64,000 nt of DNA from Marinicauda pacifica (GTDB lineage: Bacteria > Pseudomonadota > Alphaproteobacteria > Caulobacterales > Maricaulaceae): the NCBI RefSeq assembly GCF_004793635.1, contig NZ_SRXV01000002.1, forward strand, positions 558,001 through 622,000. Reading direction: 5' to 3'. The stretch's first letter is position 1; each line of letters opens with the position of its first letter. This document shows, piece by piece, positions 17,548-25,663 of this stretch. The notes under the pieces are model-generated. The model saw only the letters and a program-made list of their open reading frames with translations. It searched no databases and was not told the DNA's origin. Position numbers and translations under genes: made by a program.

Positions 17548-19158
17548 CTAGAGACGGGCCACGCCGAACGTGTTGGGTTTCAGAGCGCGCGCATCGCCGT
17601 CTGCGCAGATCGAGAGCGTCTCGATCAGCACGGCGCGCGTGTCGCGCGGATCGATGATGCCGTCATCCCACAGCCGGGCCGTGGCAAAGAGAGGCTGGGA
17701 CTGATCGTCCAGCGAGGTGCGGATCATCTCGCTCATCTGGGCAAGCGAGTCCTCGTCGGTCTCCACGCCGGCGCGCTCATTCTTGGCGCGCGTGATGATC
17801 TCCATCACCTTGGCCGCCTGTGCGCCGCCCATCACCGCCGTGCGTGCGGTCGGCCAGGCGAAGATGAAGCGCGGGTCGAAGCCGCGCCCGCACATGCCGT
17901 AATTGCCCGCGCCATAGGAGCCGCCGAGCACGATGGTGATCTTGGGCACCCGTGCATTGGCCACCGCCTGGATCATCTTCGACCCGTGCTTGATCGCGCC
18001 GTCGCGCTCGGCGCGGCTGCCGACCATGTAGCCGGTCGTGTTCTGCAGGAAGACGAGCGGGGTATCGGACTGGTCGCACAGCTGGATGAACTGGCCCGCC
18101 TTGGTCGAACCCTGCGGCTGGATCGGCCCGTTATTGCCGATCAGGCCGACCAGCCGGCCGCCGATGCGCGCATGTCCGCACACGGTTTCGGCGCCGTAGC
18201 GCGCCTTGAATTCGAGGAAATCCGACCCGTCCACGATGCGCGCGATGACATCTTTCACGTCATAGGGCGTGCGCTCATCGGCCGGCACGACGCCCATCAA
18301 TTCCTCGCGCGAATAGACGGGCTCGGGCGCGTCTGCGCCCGGCACAACCTCGTCCCAGTTCAGCTTGTCCATGATCTCGCGCGCATAGGCGAGCGCCTGG
18401 CCGTCATCCTCGGCGACGTATTCGCCAAGCCCGGTGACCTCGCCATGCAGGTCCGCGCCGCCCAGCTCTTCCTCGTCGGCATCCTCGCCGATGGCGGCCT
18501 TGACCAGCGGGGGGCCAGCTAGAAAGATTTTCGACTTTTTGCGCACCAGCACGACATAGTCCGACAGGCCCGGCAGATAGGCCCCGCCCGCCGTTGACGA
18601 GCCGTGCACCACGGCGATCTGGGGCAGGCCGGCCGCCGAAAGCCGCGCCTGATTGGCGAAGCTGCGCCCGCCATCGACGAAAATCTCGGCCTGGTAGAGC
18701 AGGTTCGCACCGCCGGATTCGACCAGGTGGATCATCGGCAGCCGGTTGGCGAGCGCGATTTCCTGCGCGCGCAGCGCCTTCTTCAGCCCCATCGGCGCAA
18801 CGGTGCCGCCCTTGATGGCGCTGTCATTGGCCGACACCACCACCCGCTTGCCGCACACCGTGCCGATGCCGATGATCGAACCGCCGCCCGATGCGCCGCG
18901 CCCGCCATCATCGTCATGCATCTTCAGCCCGGCGAGCGGCGCGATTTCCAGGAAGGGCGCATCGCGATCGACCAGTCGCGCCACGCGTTCGCGCGGCAGA
19001 AGCTGGCCGCGCGCGTCGAACTTGTCTTTCTTCGCAGCCGAGTTGGCCCGCACCGTCTCTTCAGCCGAGCGTACCGCAGCGAGCTTCTCGCCCATCGCTT
19101 CGGCGTTGGTCTTGAAGCCGGCGCCCTCCGGCGACAGGCGTGACCTTAGTACCGGCAT
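17548..19158 (-). CDS. Acyl-CoA carboxylase beta subunit (carboxyltransferase; AtuC/LiuB type)
   Basis: This 536-residue biotin-dependent carboxyltransferase has RGQLLPRERVARL, two crotonase-like halves with GGSIIGIG...ESGGANLL, GSSTAGGAYLPGLSDYV and FLAGPPLVKAA, and a C-half with NTTGYMVGS, IKHGSKMIQAV and GAGNYGMCGRGFDPRF. Several of these (PGLSDYV, NNGP, NTTGYMVG, GVARL terminus) look closer to geranyl-CoA carboxylase AtuC than to methylcrotonyl-CoA carboxylase as I recall them. I used the ATG at 19158, which shares its A with the stop of the upstream SDR (TGATG), a clear case of translational coupling. Confidence 0.94.
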   Translation of the reverse strand: MPVLRSRLSPEGAGFKTNAEAMGEKLAAVRSAEETVRANSAAKKDKFDARGQLLPRERVARLVDRDAPFLEIAPLAGLKMHDDDGGRGASGGGSIIGIGTVCGKRVVVSANDSAIKGGTVAPMGLKKALRAQEIALANRLPMIHLVESGGANLLYQAEIFVDGGRSFANQARLSAAGLPQIAVVHGSSTAGGAYLPGLSDYVVLVRKKSKIFLAGPPLVKAAIGEDADEEELGGADLHGEVTGLGEYVAEDDGQALAYAREIMDKLNWDEVVPGADAPEPVYSREELMGVVPADERTPYDVKDVIARIVDGSDFLEFKARYGAETVCGHARIGGRLVGLIGNNGPIQPQGSTKAGQFIQLCDQSDTPLVFLQNTTGYMVGSRAERDGAIKHGSKMIQAVANARVPKITIVLGGSYGAGNYGMCGRGFDPRFIFAWPTARTAVMGGAQAAKVMEIITRAKNERAGVETDEDSLAQMSEMIRTSLDDQSQPLFATARLWDDGIIDPRDTRAVLIETLSICADGDARALKPNTFGVARL

Positions 19159-20042
19159 CAGCCGCCCTCCCCGCGCAGAACATCCGGCTCGACGGCCCGG
19201 TGAAACCCGTTCCAGACATCGAACCGGTCGTGATCCTCCAGCGGGAAGGCCGAATTGCCAAGCGGCGCGCCGCCATCGATGGGCAGGGTGATGCCGGTGA
19301 TGAAGGAAGCCGCCGGGCTCAGCAGGAAGACGATGGCCGCAGACACTTCGGCCTCCGATCCCAGTCGCTTGGCCGGCAGGTGCTGGCGCAGATAGGGGAT
19401 CATCGCCTTGACCGCACCGCCATAGGTATCCATGCCCGACGAGGCGATCCAGCCGGGCGCGACCGCATTCACGCGGATGCCGTAGCGCGCCCATTCATAG
19501 GCCGCCGTCATCGTCAGATTGCTCATGCCGGCACGCGCCGCACCCGAATGCCCCATGCCCGGCATGCCGTTATGCATGTCGGCCGTCATGTTGACGATGG
19601 CCCCGCCCGTCTCCTGCATGGAGGCCTTGAACACCTCGCGCATGACCAGGAAGCCGCCGGTCAGATTGGTGGCCAGAACCGCCTGCCAGCCCTTGAGCGA
19701 GATATCCTTCAGCTCGGCGGGAAATTGCCCGCCGGCGTTATTGACCAGGCCGTGGATCGGCCCGTGCGCCGCGATCAGGGCCGCCACGGCCTCCTGTACG
19801 GCCGCCTCGTCGCGAATGTCGAAAGCTGAGGTCGCGCATTTGCCGCCATCGCCGGTGATTTCCTCGGCGACGGCCTCGAGCTTGTCCCGATTGCGCCCGG
19901 TCACAATCACCTGCGCGCCCAGGCGCGCCAGCTCGTGCGCGGTGCACCGGCCAATGCCGGACCCGCCGCCCGTCACCACGATGGTCTGCCCCTTGAACAG
20001 ATCGTCGCGGAAAATGCTGTCATAGCGCGCGCGTTCGCTCAT
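19158..20042 (-). CDS. SDR-family enoyl/dienoyl-CoA reductase-like protein (PECR-like), first gene of the catabolic operon
   Basis: The 294-residue Rossmann protein has TGGGSGIGRCTAHEL (NADP-type, about 24-38), NNAGG at 101-105, NMTADM and VNAVAPGWI. It resembles peroxisomal trans-2-enoyl-CoA reductase: HSGAARAGMSNLTM aligns with HSGAARAGVYNLTK, but the canonical YxxxK is Ser174 and Met178 here. So either another residue serves as acid, as in 2,4-dienoyl-CoA reductases, or the reaction differs. The ATG at 20042 (MSERARYDS) follows GGGAGGAG. It leads the operon, divergent from the MerR gene, in the place of atuB. Confidence 0.87.
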   Translation of the reverse strand: MSERARYDSIFRDDLFKGQTIVVTGGGSGIGRCTAHELARLGAQVIVTGRNRDKLEAVAEEITGDGGKCATSAFDIRDEAAVQEAVAALIAAHGPIHGLVNNAGGQFPAELKDISLKGWQAVLATNLTGGFLVMREVFKASMQETGGAIVNMTADMHNGMPGMGHSGAARAGMSNLTMTAAYEWARYGIRVNAVAPGWIASSGMDTYGGAVKAMIPYLRQHLPAKRLGSEAEVSAAIVFLLSPAASFITGITLPIDGGAPLGNSAFPLEDHDRFDVWNGFHRAVEPDVLRGEGG

Positions 20043-20122
20043 GGCGGCGTCCGTCTCCTCCCAGACTGGCACGGGGCGGCCTCTCTTCCGGACCGCTCTC
20101 GCAAGGGGACCATCTCCTTGCC

Positions 20123-20136
20123 TGACGTATACGTCA
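20123..20136. promoter_or_regulatory. Perfect palindrome in the merR / catabolic-operon divergent promoter
   Basis: TGACGTATACGTCA is a perfect 14-bp palindrome, 45 bp before the MerR start and 81 bp before the SDR start. ACGT-rich palindromes of this type are what I recall for LiuR, the MerR-family regulator of branched-chain catabolism. It most likely binds the adjacent MerR protein and controls both directions. Confidence 0.6.
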
Positions 20137-20180
20137 AGAGGCTCTTGTTTAAGGAAGTCAGTTTCGCTATTGGTCGGAAT

Positions 20181-20600
20181 ATGGACGATACCCACGCCCC
20201 GCACCCGGCTTCGGACACGACGCTCTACGGCATTGCCGAGCTGGCGCGCGCCTATGGCGTGACGCAGCGCACGATCCGCTTTTATGAATCCAAGGGTTTG
20301 CTGCATCCGCAGCGGGTGGGCACGCAGCGCGTCTATACCGAGGCGGACAAGACAAGGCTGGGCCTGATCCTGCGTGCCAAGACGATCGGATCGAAGATTT
20401 CAGAGATCAAGACCTTCCTCGACCTCTATGGCCGGGAAGGCGAAGGGCGCGAGCGCCAGCTCAATTTCGTGATCGACAAGACGGCAGAGAAGATCGCCGA
20501 GCTGGAAGACAAGCGTGATCAGATCGAGACCACGCTGTCTGAACTGCGCGTGATCCATTCCGGCGCAAAGGAACGACTGGCGGCCCGTCAGCCTCGCTGA
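20181..20600 (+). CDS. MerR-family regulator, LiuR-like
   Basis: The 139-residue protein has a winged helix-turn-helix (YGIAELARAYGVTQRTIRFYESKG at about 16-39), then the MerR wing RVGTQRVYTEADKTRL, and a coiled-coil dimerisation helix (NFVIDKTAEKIAELEDKRDQ). It has no cysteines, so it is not a metal sensor; an acyl-CoA ligand is likely, as for LiuR. The ATG at 20181 gives the shortest family-like N-terminus. It diverges from the nine-gene catabolic operon and has a perfect palindrome upstream, so it should regulate that operon and itself. Confidence 0.88.
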   Translation: MDDTHAPHPASDTTLYGIAELARAYGVTQRTIRFYESKGLLHPQRVGTQRVYTEADKTRLGLILRAKTIGSKISEIKTFLDLYGREGEGRERQLNFVIDKTAEKIAELEDKRDQIETTLSELRVIHSGAKERLAARQPR

Positions 20601-20643
20601 AGGACCGCCTGCACCCTGATCACAAGGTTCGAGTGATGAAGCC

Positions 20644-22125
20644 TCAGGCGACCTGCTCGGCCAGCGCCTTGAGACGGCCTGCGGCTTCTTCAACGGACTC
20701 CGATGTCTGAGCGATATCGGAAATGGAGTCGTTGACCGACGTCACGCCGCCGGCTGCCGTCTGCATGTTCATCGAGATATCCTGGGTCACCGCCGATTGC
20801 TCCTCCACCGCGGCAGAGATGCCGCTGGAGATGTCGGAGATCTTCTCGATCACTTCGGCGATGGAGCGAATGGCCTTGGCCGCGCCGCCGGTCCCGTTCT
20901 GGACCGCCTGAATCTGCTGCGCGATTTCGTCGGTCGCCTTGCTGGTCTGGCTGGCGAGCGATTTCACTTCACTGGCGACGACCGCGAAGCCCTTCCCCGC
21001 CTCCCCGGCCCGGGCCGCCTCGATGGTGGCATTGAGGGCCAGAAGATTGGTCTGCTCGGCAATGTCGGTAATCAGCTTGAGCACTTCGCCGATGGCCTGG
21101 GCGGCGGTTTCCAGCTCGTCGATCGTGTCGCCGGTCTCGCGCGCCTGCGTTACCGCCTGGCTCGAGATCGTGTTGGATTCGGCGACCTGGCGGCTGATTT
21201 CCTGAATGGAACTGGCCAGCTCCTCGCATGCCGACGCCACGGCGTTGACGTTCTCGGTCGCGCCGCCGGTCGCCGCAGCCGCGCTGGAAGCCTGCTGGCT
21301 CGACTGGGTGGCCGCCGCCGCGACGGTCGCGATCTGCTCGGCCATGTCCTGGAGAATCTGTTCACGGCGCATACGCTCGCGCACGGCCGATGTCCGGTCC
21401 ACCGCAAACTTGACCACTTTGTACGGCGTGCCGTCCGGACCCAGAACCGGGTTGTAGCTGGCCTGGATATAGACTTTCGAGCCGGTCTTGGAGATGCGCG
21501 TGAACTCGGCCGACTGAGGCTCGCCATTGTTCAACGCCTGCCAGAACCTGGCATACTCCGGTGAGCCGCGCTCGGCCTCGTCCATGAAGATGGCGTGCTT
21601 GCGCCCTTTGATCTCTTCGAGCGTGTAACCCATCGCGTTGAGGAAATTGTCGTTGGCGGTGATGATCGTGCCGTCCATCTCGAACTCGATCACGGCCTGG
21701 GAACGCCGGATGGCGTCGACCTGACCGCTCAGGTCGCGATCGCGCAGCGCGCGCTCGGTCACGTCGCTGGCAAACTTGACCACTTTCATAACCCGGCCCG
21801 CCTTGTTCTTCACGGGCATGTAGGTCGCCTGGATGATGACCGGACCGCCGGACTTGGTAAGGCGAGGAAACTGCGCCGTCTGGTGAGTTCCCGAGGCCAA
21901 CGACTTCCAGAACTCGGTATACGCGGCCGATTTCACGATGTCGTCCGGTACGAAGGTGGAGTGATGGCGGCCTTTGATTTCATCGAGCCTGTATCCCATC
22001 AGCGAGAGAAAGCTCTCGTTCGCCGTGAGGATCGTCCCATCGGGAGCAAACTCGATGATGGCATGCGATTGGTTGAGCGCCTCAAGCATGGCGCGCGGGT
22101 CGGAAGAGGCGGATCGGGTAAACAT
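20644..22125 (-). CDS. Cytoplasmic methyl-accepting chemotaxis protein with two PAS domains
   Basis: The 493-residue receptor has no membrane helix. Two consecutive PAS domains (about 12-125 and 135-250) carry near-duplicate text such as [21 protein letters not shown] and [21 protein letters not shown]. Then comes an MCP signalling domain (about 270-490) with the hairpin tip EIAQ...[19 protein letters not shown] and the conserved [36 protein letters not shown] domains of this form can hold haem or FAD and sense redox or oxygen. There is no HAMP and no methylation pentapeptide visible at the end. It is monocistronic and convergent with the merR gene. Confidence 0.93.
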   Translation of the reverse strand: MFTRSASSDPRAMLEALNQSHAIIEFAPDGTILTANESFLSLMGYRLDEIKGRHHSTFVPDDIVKSAAYTEFWKSLASGTHQTAQFPRLTKSGGPVIIQATYMPVKNKAGRVMKVVKFASDVTERALRDRDLSGQVDAIRRSQAVIEFEMDGTIITANDNFLNAMGYTLEEIKGRKHAIFMDEAERGSPEYARFWQALNNGEPQSAEFTRISKTGSKVYIQASYNPVLGPDGTPYKVVKFAVDRTSAVRERMRREQILQDMAEQIATVAAAATQSSQQASSAAAATGGATENVNAVASACEELASSIQEISRQVAESNTISSQAVTQARETGDTIDELETAAQAIGEVLKLITDIAEQTNLLALNATIEAARAGEAGKGFAVVASEVKSLASQTSKATDEIAQQIQAVQNGTGGAAKAIRSIAEVIEKISDISSGISAAVEEQSAVTQDISMNMQTAAGGVTSVNDSISDIAQTSESVEEAAGRLKALAEQVA

Positions 22126-22392
22126 AAATCATGCACCTCAGCGGTCGAACCAGAAGGGGTTGAAGGTCGAGCGCACCGCCCCTGACCTCGTGTTCGGGGC
22201 GATACTGAGGAAACACCCTTAATCAGCTCCTAATATTTTCCAGTATTCGCGACGATTAGCTTGAATAATTTATACCGTTTTTCGAGACTATATGTCTGAC
22301 GATTGATTAATTTCGAAATCCACCTTCAATGAACACAGTCAAACTCTCCTATAAGGGGATAATACTAAATTCTATTCTTCGAAAAAGTGTGA
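22126..22392. other. AT-rich intergenic stretch carrying the chemoreceptor promoter
   Basis: No gene is seen. From about 22215 to 22400 the DNA is markedly AT-rich against the GC-rich surroundings. On the minus strand CAGACA (22298-22293), an 18-bp spacer and TATAAA (22274-22269) make a plausible sigma-70-like promoter for the chemoreceptor, with a leader of roughly 135 bases. No FliA-type promoter was recognised. Confidence 0.4.
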
Positions 22393-23454
22393 TTACTGTC
22401 GTAATTCATAAGCTTCAAATCCGTCTCGCTCCAGGCCGGCCGTCCACAACCGTCCCTGCCAGGGCACAACCGTAGTGATCCCGAAATCCTGATCATCCGG
22501 CCCGTAGAGCGCGTATACCGGCTCTCCCTCACCCGTCACAGCCAGCCCCATGACGGGGCGCGGCGGCAGTTCGGGCAGGCCCGCGACCTGGATGCAGCGC
22601 CAGGCAAGGCGCTTGATCCGCGGGCGCGGGTGCAGCGGCTCCAGCTCGGCGCTGCGGCGCGACGGCAGGGCGATCCACACCAGGCCGGTCTCCTCGTCGA
22701 CATGAAGATTATCCGGATAGCCCGGCAGCCCCTCGATCAGCACGGTGCGCTCCCCGGTATCGGGGTCGAGCGTCCAGACCCGCCCTGCCCAGGTCTCGTT
22801 GACATAGACCGTGCCCGTCGCCGGATCGTGGTCCACTCCGTTGGCGAAGCCAAAGCCCTCGGCCAGCACCGCGTACTCGCCAGGCCCGGTCACTGTATAG
22901 ATCACGCCGGTCTGCTCGCCTTCGATGAAGGAGGTCATGTACTCGCCATAGCCATGGCGGCGCGAGGCATCGGACAGGATGACGCGGCCATCGGCCAGGA
23001 CGGTCAGGTCGTCGGTGAAGACCAGCGGCCCGCCTTCGCTTTCGTCGGCAAGCCAGACTTCAAAATCAGAGCCGGTGTGCCGCAGCAGCCCGCGCAAGGC
23101 ATCGGCCACGAACAGCGTGCCGTCCGGGCCGAAGGCGAGGCCCAGCGGACGCCCGCCGGTATCGGCAAACACCGACCAGCTACCCTCCGGCGCACTTTCA
23201 CGCACCAGGATGCGCCCGTCGGCCAGGCTGGAATACAGGCGCCCGTCGGGGCCGGGTTCCAAATCCTCCGCGCCATACCAGCCCGCTTCGTGCAGCTCCG
23301 GGCTCTGCTCTTCGGCGAACAGGGCGTCGAGCTCGGGTTCGGTGGACGGGGGATCGAAATACTGCGCATCGAGCGAGCCGGGGCCGTACAACAGTCCCCA
23401 GACCAGAAGCGCGAGCACGCCCAGCACGACGACAATACGAACAATCCAGGCCAT
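22393..23454 (-). CDS. SMP-30/gluconolactonase/strictosidine synthase-like beta-propeller, membrane-anchored
   Basis: The 353-residue protein has an N-terminal hydrophobic anchor (IVRIVVVLGVLALLVWGLLY). A six-bladed beta-propeller domain follows, with GAEDLEPGPDGRLYSS, PLGLAFGPDGTLFVADA, FANGVDHDPATGTVYVNET and GYPDNLHVDEETGLVWIAL, the arylesterase/strictosidine-synthase-like repeat pattern. The domain probably faces the periplasm. GGGAGG lies 5 bases before the ATG at 23454. It is 63 bp downstream of kynureninase on the same strand; a lactonase or esterase role is possible but nothing fixes it. Confidence 0.85.
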   Translation of the reverse strand: MAWIVRIVVVLGVLALLVWGLLYGPGSLDAQYFDPPSTEPELDALFAEEQSPELHEAGWYGAEDLEPGPDGRLYSSLADGRILVRESAPEGSWSVFADTGGRPLGLAFGPDGTLFVADALRGLLRHTGSDFEVWLADESEGGPLVFTDDLTVLADGRVILSDASRRHGYGEYMTSFIEGEQTGVIYTVTGPGEYAVLAEGFGFANGVDHDPATGTVYVNETWAGRVWTLDPDTGERTVLIEGLPGYPDNLHVDEETGLVWIALPSRRSAELEPLHPRPRIKRLAWRCIQVAGLPELPPRPVMGLAVTGEGEPVYALYGPDDQDFGITTVVPWQGRLWTAGLERDGFEAYELRQ

Positions 23455-23517
23455 CACATCCTCCCCGTTTTCATGCCGGGCAGAGTGCGGGCGAACGCTC
23501 AGGCTGGCAAGGCGCGA

Positions 23518-24741
23518 TCAGGTGACGGCTTTGCGCACGTTGAACTCGGGCCGCTCATATTCGCGCGTTTCGACGACCTCGATCATCTGGCGCGCCGCCT
23601 CTCCAACCTCGCGATAGGACAGGTAGAGCGGATTGAAGCCGAAGCGCATCAGGTCGGGCGCGCGGAAGTCGCCGATAATGCCGCGCGCGATCAGCGCCTG
23701 GGCGATGGCGTAGCCGTGCTCATGGCGCAGGCAGACATGACCTCCGCGCCGCGCGCCGATCCCGGGCGAGATTGTGTCGAGACCCAGCTGCGCCCCGGCC
23801 TGGAGGAAAATGTCGCCCAGCGCGCGCGCCTTGGCCTCGACCTCGCTCAGCGCCATGGCGTCATAGGCATCGAGTGCAGCATTGAGCGACGTGATCGCCA
23901 GGATGGAGGGCGAGGAGGTGATGAAGCGGCGAATGCCCTCGGCCGGGCGGTAGCCGTCCACGAAGTCGAACGGCGTATCGTGACCGAGCCAGCCGGTGAC
24001 CGGGTGGTCGATGCCGGCAATCTCGTCGCTTCGGCAATAGACGAAGGCCGGCGCGCCCGGACCACCATTGAGAAACTTGTAGCCGCACCCGACCGCAAAG
24101 CGCGCGCCGTCCTGTTTCAGCTTCAGGTCGACGAGGCCGGCGGCGTGGGAGAGGTCCCAGATGATGTCCAGCCCGGTTTCGCGCGCCTCCCTCTCCCAGC
24201 GTGCGATGTCGGCGATCTCCGCAGTCTTGTAGTGGACCGCGCTGCGCACCAGCACGCCGATCTCGGGATCCAGCGCAGCCGGCGATGTGCCGGGCTCGAC
24301 ATATTTGAAGGCGCAGCCGGTCAGCGCCGCGAGACCCTCCAGCACATAGCCGTCGGTGGGAAAATCGCCGCGTTCGACGGCGATCGCCGCCTCCGGCTTC
24401 TTGCGCGACAGGGCCGAAGCCAGCTTGAAGATCAGGATGGTGACGGTGTCCAGGCAAACCACCTCGTCGCCGTCCACCCCGATCAGCGGCGCCAGCTTGC
24501 GCCCGGTGGCGAGCGGAAGCTCCATCCACCCGGCATCGTTCCAGGACTTGATGAGACCCTGCCCCCACTCCTCGCGCGCCGCCTCTTCGAGGCGCTCCAG
24601 CGCGCGTCTGGGGGGCGGGCCGAGCGAGTTGCCATCGAGATAGATGATGCCGTCGGGAAGGGCGAAACGGTCGCGCGCGGCGCGCAACGGATCGGCCGCG
24701 TCCAGGCGGGCAAGCTCAGCCGCATCGGGCAGGGCATTCAT
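23518..24741 (-). CDS. kynU: Kynureninase
   Basis: This 407-residue PLP enzyme cleaves kynurenine to anthranilate and alanine (or the 3-hydroxy forms). It shows the N-terminal YLDGNSLGPPPRRA, DTVTILIFKL, ERGDFPTDGYV, WDLSHAAGLVDLKL and the PLP-lysine segment GCGYKFLNGGPGAPAFVY, all kynureninase-specific. Length is normal. The ATG at 24741 has GAGGA 10 bases upstream; a TTG at 24747 is an alternative. No tryptophan dioxygenase or kynurenine formamidase is in the window; the SDR 14 bp upstream and the SMP-30 protein downstream are on the same strand. Confidence 0.96.
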   Translation of the reverse strand: MNALPDAAELARLDAADPLRAARDRFALPDGIIYLDGNSLGPPPRRALERLEEAAREEWGQGLIKSWNDAGWMELPLATGRKLAPLIGVDGDEVVCLDTVTILIFKLASALSRKKPEAAIAVERGDFPTDGYVLEGLAALTGCAFKYVEPGTSPAALDPEIGVLVRSAVHYKTAEIADIARWEREARETGLDIIWDLSHAAGLVDLKLKQDGARFAVGCGYKFLNGGPGAPAFVYCRSDEIAGIDHPVTGWLGHDTPFDFVDGYRPAEGIRRFITSSPSILAITSLNAALDAYDAMALSEVEAKARALGDIFLQAGAQLGLDTISPGIGARRGGHVCLRHEHGYAIAQALIARGIIGDFRAPDLMRFGFNPLYLSYREVGEAARQMIEVVETREYERPEFNVRKAVT

Positions 24742-24754
24742 GATCAAATCGTCC

Positions 24755-25531
24755 TCAGAGCGGGCCGCGAGTCAGGATGCCGCCGTCGATGACGAGCGAC
24801 TGCCCGGTCATGTAGGCGGATGCATCGCTGGCCAGGAAGTGGATGGCGGCCGCCATGTCTTCAGGCTGACCAACACGCTGGAGCGAGAAATTGCGCTTCA
24901 TCATGTCGGCAAGTTCGGGATTTGAGGTGAGCGCCGAGGCCAGCTTGGTCTCCGTCAGACCCGGGCAGAGCGCGTTGACGCGAATACCGTCCGCGCCGTG
25001 CTCCTGCGCGAGGACATGGGTCATGGAGATCATCGCGGCTTTCGAGATCGAATAGGCGCCCTGGAAGAAGCCCGGACGCACACCGTTGATCGAGGCCACG
25101 TTGACGATGGATCCGCCGCCGGTTTCCTTCATCAGCTTGATGGCATCGCTGGACAGGAAGAACGGCCCCTTCAGATTGACGTCGAACGTCTTGTCCCAAG
25201 CGTCTTCCGGCGTATCGGCGGCAGCGCCGAAATAGGGCGAGGTCGCGCCGTTATTGACCAGTACGTCGAGCCGGCCCTCTTCCGACTTGATCGATTCCAG
25301 CGCCTTGGCGCGATCCTCGGCCGATCCCAGGTGCAGCGTCATCGCGCGCGCCTTGCCGCCCTCCTTGCGAATCTCCTCGGCGACGCGGTCGCAATCGGCA
25401 ATCTTGCGGCTGGACACGACGACCATCGCGCCGTTGCGCGCCAGACGCTTCGCCGTGGCCTCGCCGATACCCCGGCTGGCCCCGGCGACCAGCACGACCT
25501 TGCCGTCCAGCGACAGATCTTTTTCCGACAT
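24755..25531 (-). CDS. SDR-family oxidoreductase (classical, FabG-like)
   Basis: The 258-residue protein has the NADP-binding ASRGIGEATAKRLA, the structural NNGAT motif, catalytic Ser in VNVASINGV, YSISK as the YxxxK pair, and NALCPGLTETKL. All catalytic residues are intact, unlike the SDR at 19158. The ATG at 25531 follows GGAGGAAATTC. It reads into kynU with 13 bases between, so the two are probably one transcript. The substrate is unknown; it is annotated widely as a short-chain dehydrogenase of lipid or secondary metabolism. Confidence 0.9.
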   Translation of the reverse strand: MSEKDLSLDGKVVLVAGASRGIGEATAKRLARNGAMVVVSSRKIADCDRVAEEIRKEGGKARAMTLHLGSAEDRAKALESIKSEEGRLDVLVNNGATSPYFGAAADTPEDAWDKTFDVNLKGPFFLSSDAIKLMKETGGGSIVNVASINGVRPGFFQGAYSISKAAMISMTHVLAQEHGADGIRVNALCPGLTETKLASALTSNPELADMMKRNFSLQRVGQPEDMAAAIHFLASDASAYMTGQSLVIDGGILTRGPL

Positions 25532-25607
25532 GAATTTCCTCCTCCGATTGGTTGGGCGAGACCCTAGCCCGGCGGTTTGCCTGTGGCGAGACCGGCCCGG
25601 CATGCAA

Positions 25608-25645
25608 ATGCGGCGGCCCGCATCTCTTAAGACGAACCGCCGCAT
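25608..25645 (-). terminator. Hairpin downstream of the first S9 peptidase gene
   Basis: ATGCGGCGG and CCGCCGCAT pair as a 9-bp stem with a 20-base loop, 19 bp after the S9 peptidase stop on the minus strand, and are followed by TTTGC. The long loop and short T-run make it a weak candidate. Confidence 0.4.
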
Positions 25646-25663
25646 GCGTGGCTCAACCTGCGC

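Noticed and set aside
16093..18522. 809-codon plus-strand frame over the dehydrogenase and carboxylase genes
   Set aside because: It crosses gene boundaries of the real operon and has no recognisable domain.
22630..24792. 720-codon plus-strand frame over the SMP-30 and kynureninase genes
   Set aside because: It spans two well-supported minus-strand genes and their gap; composition is of an antisense frame.
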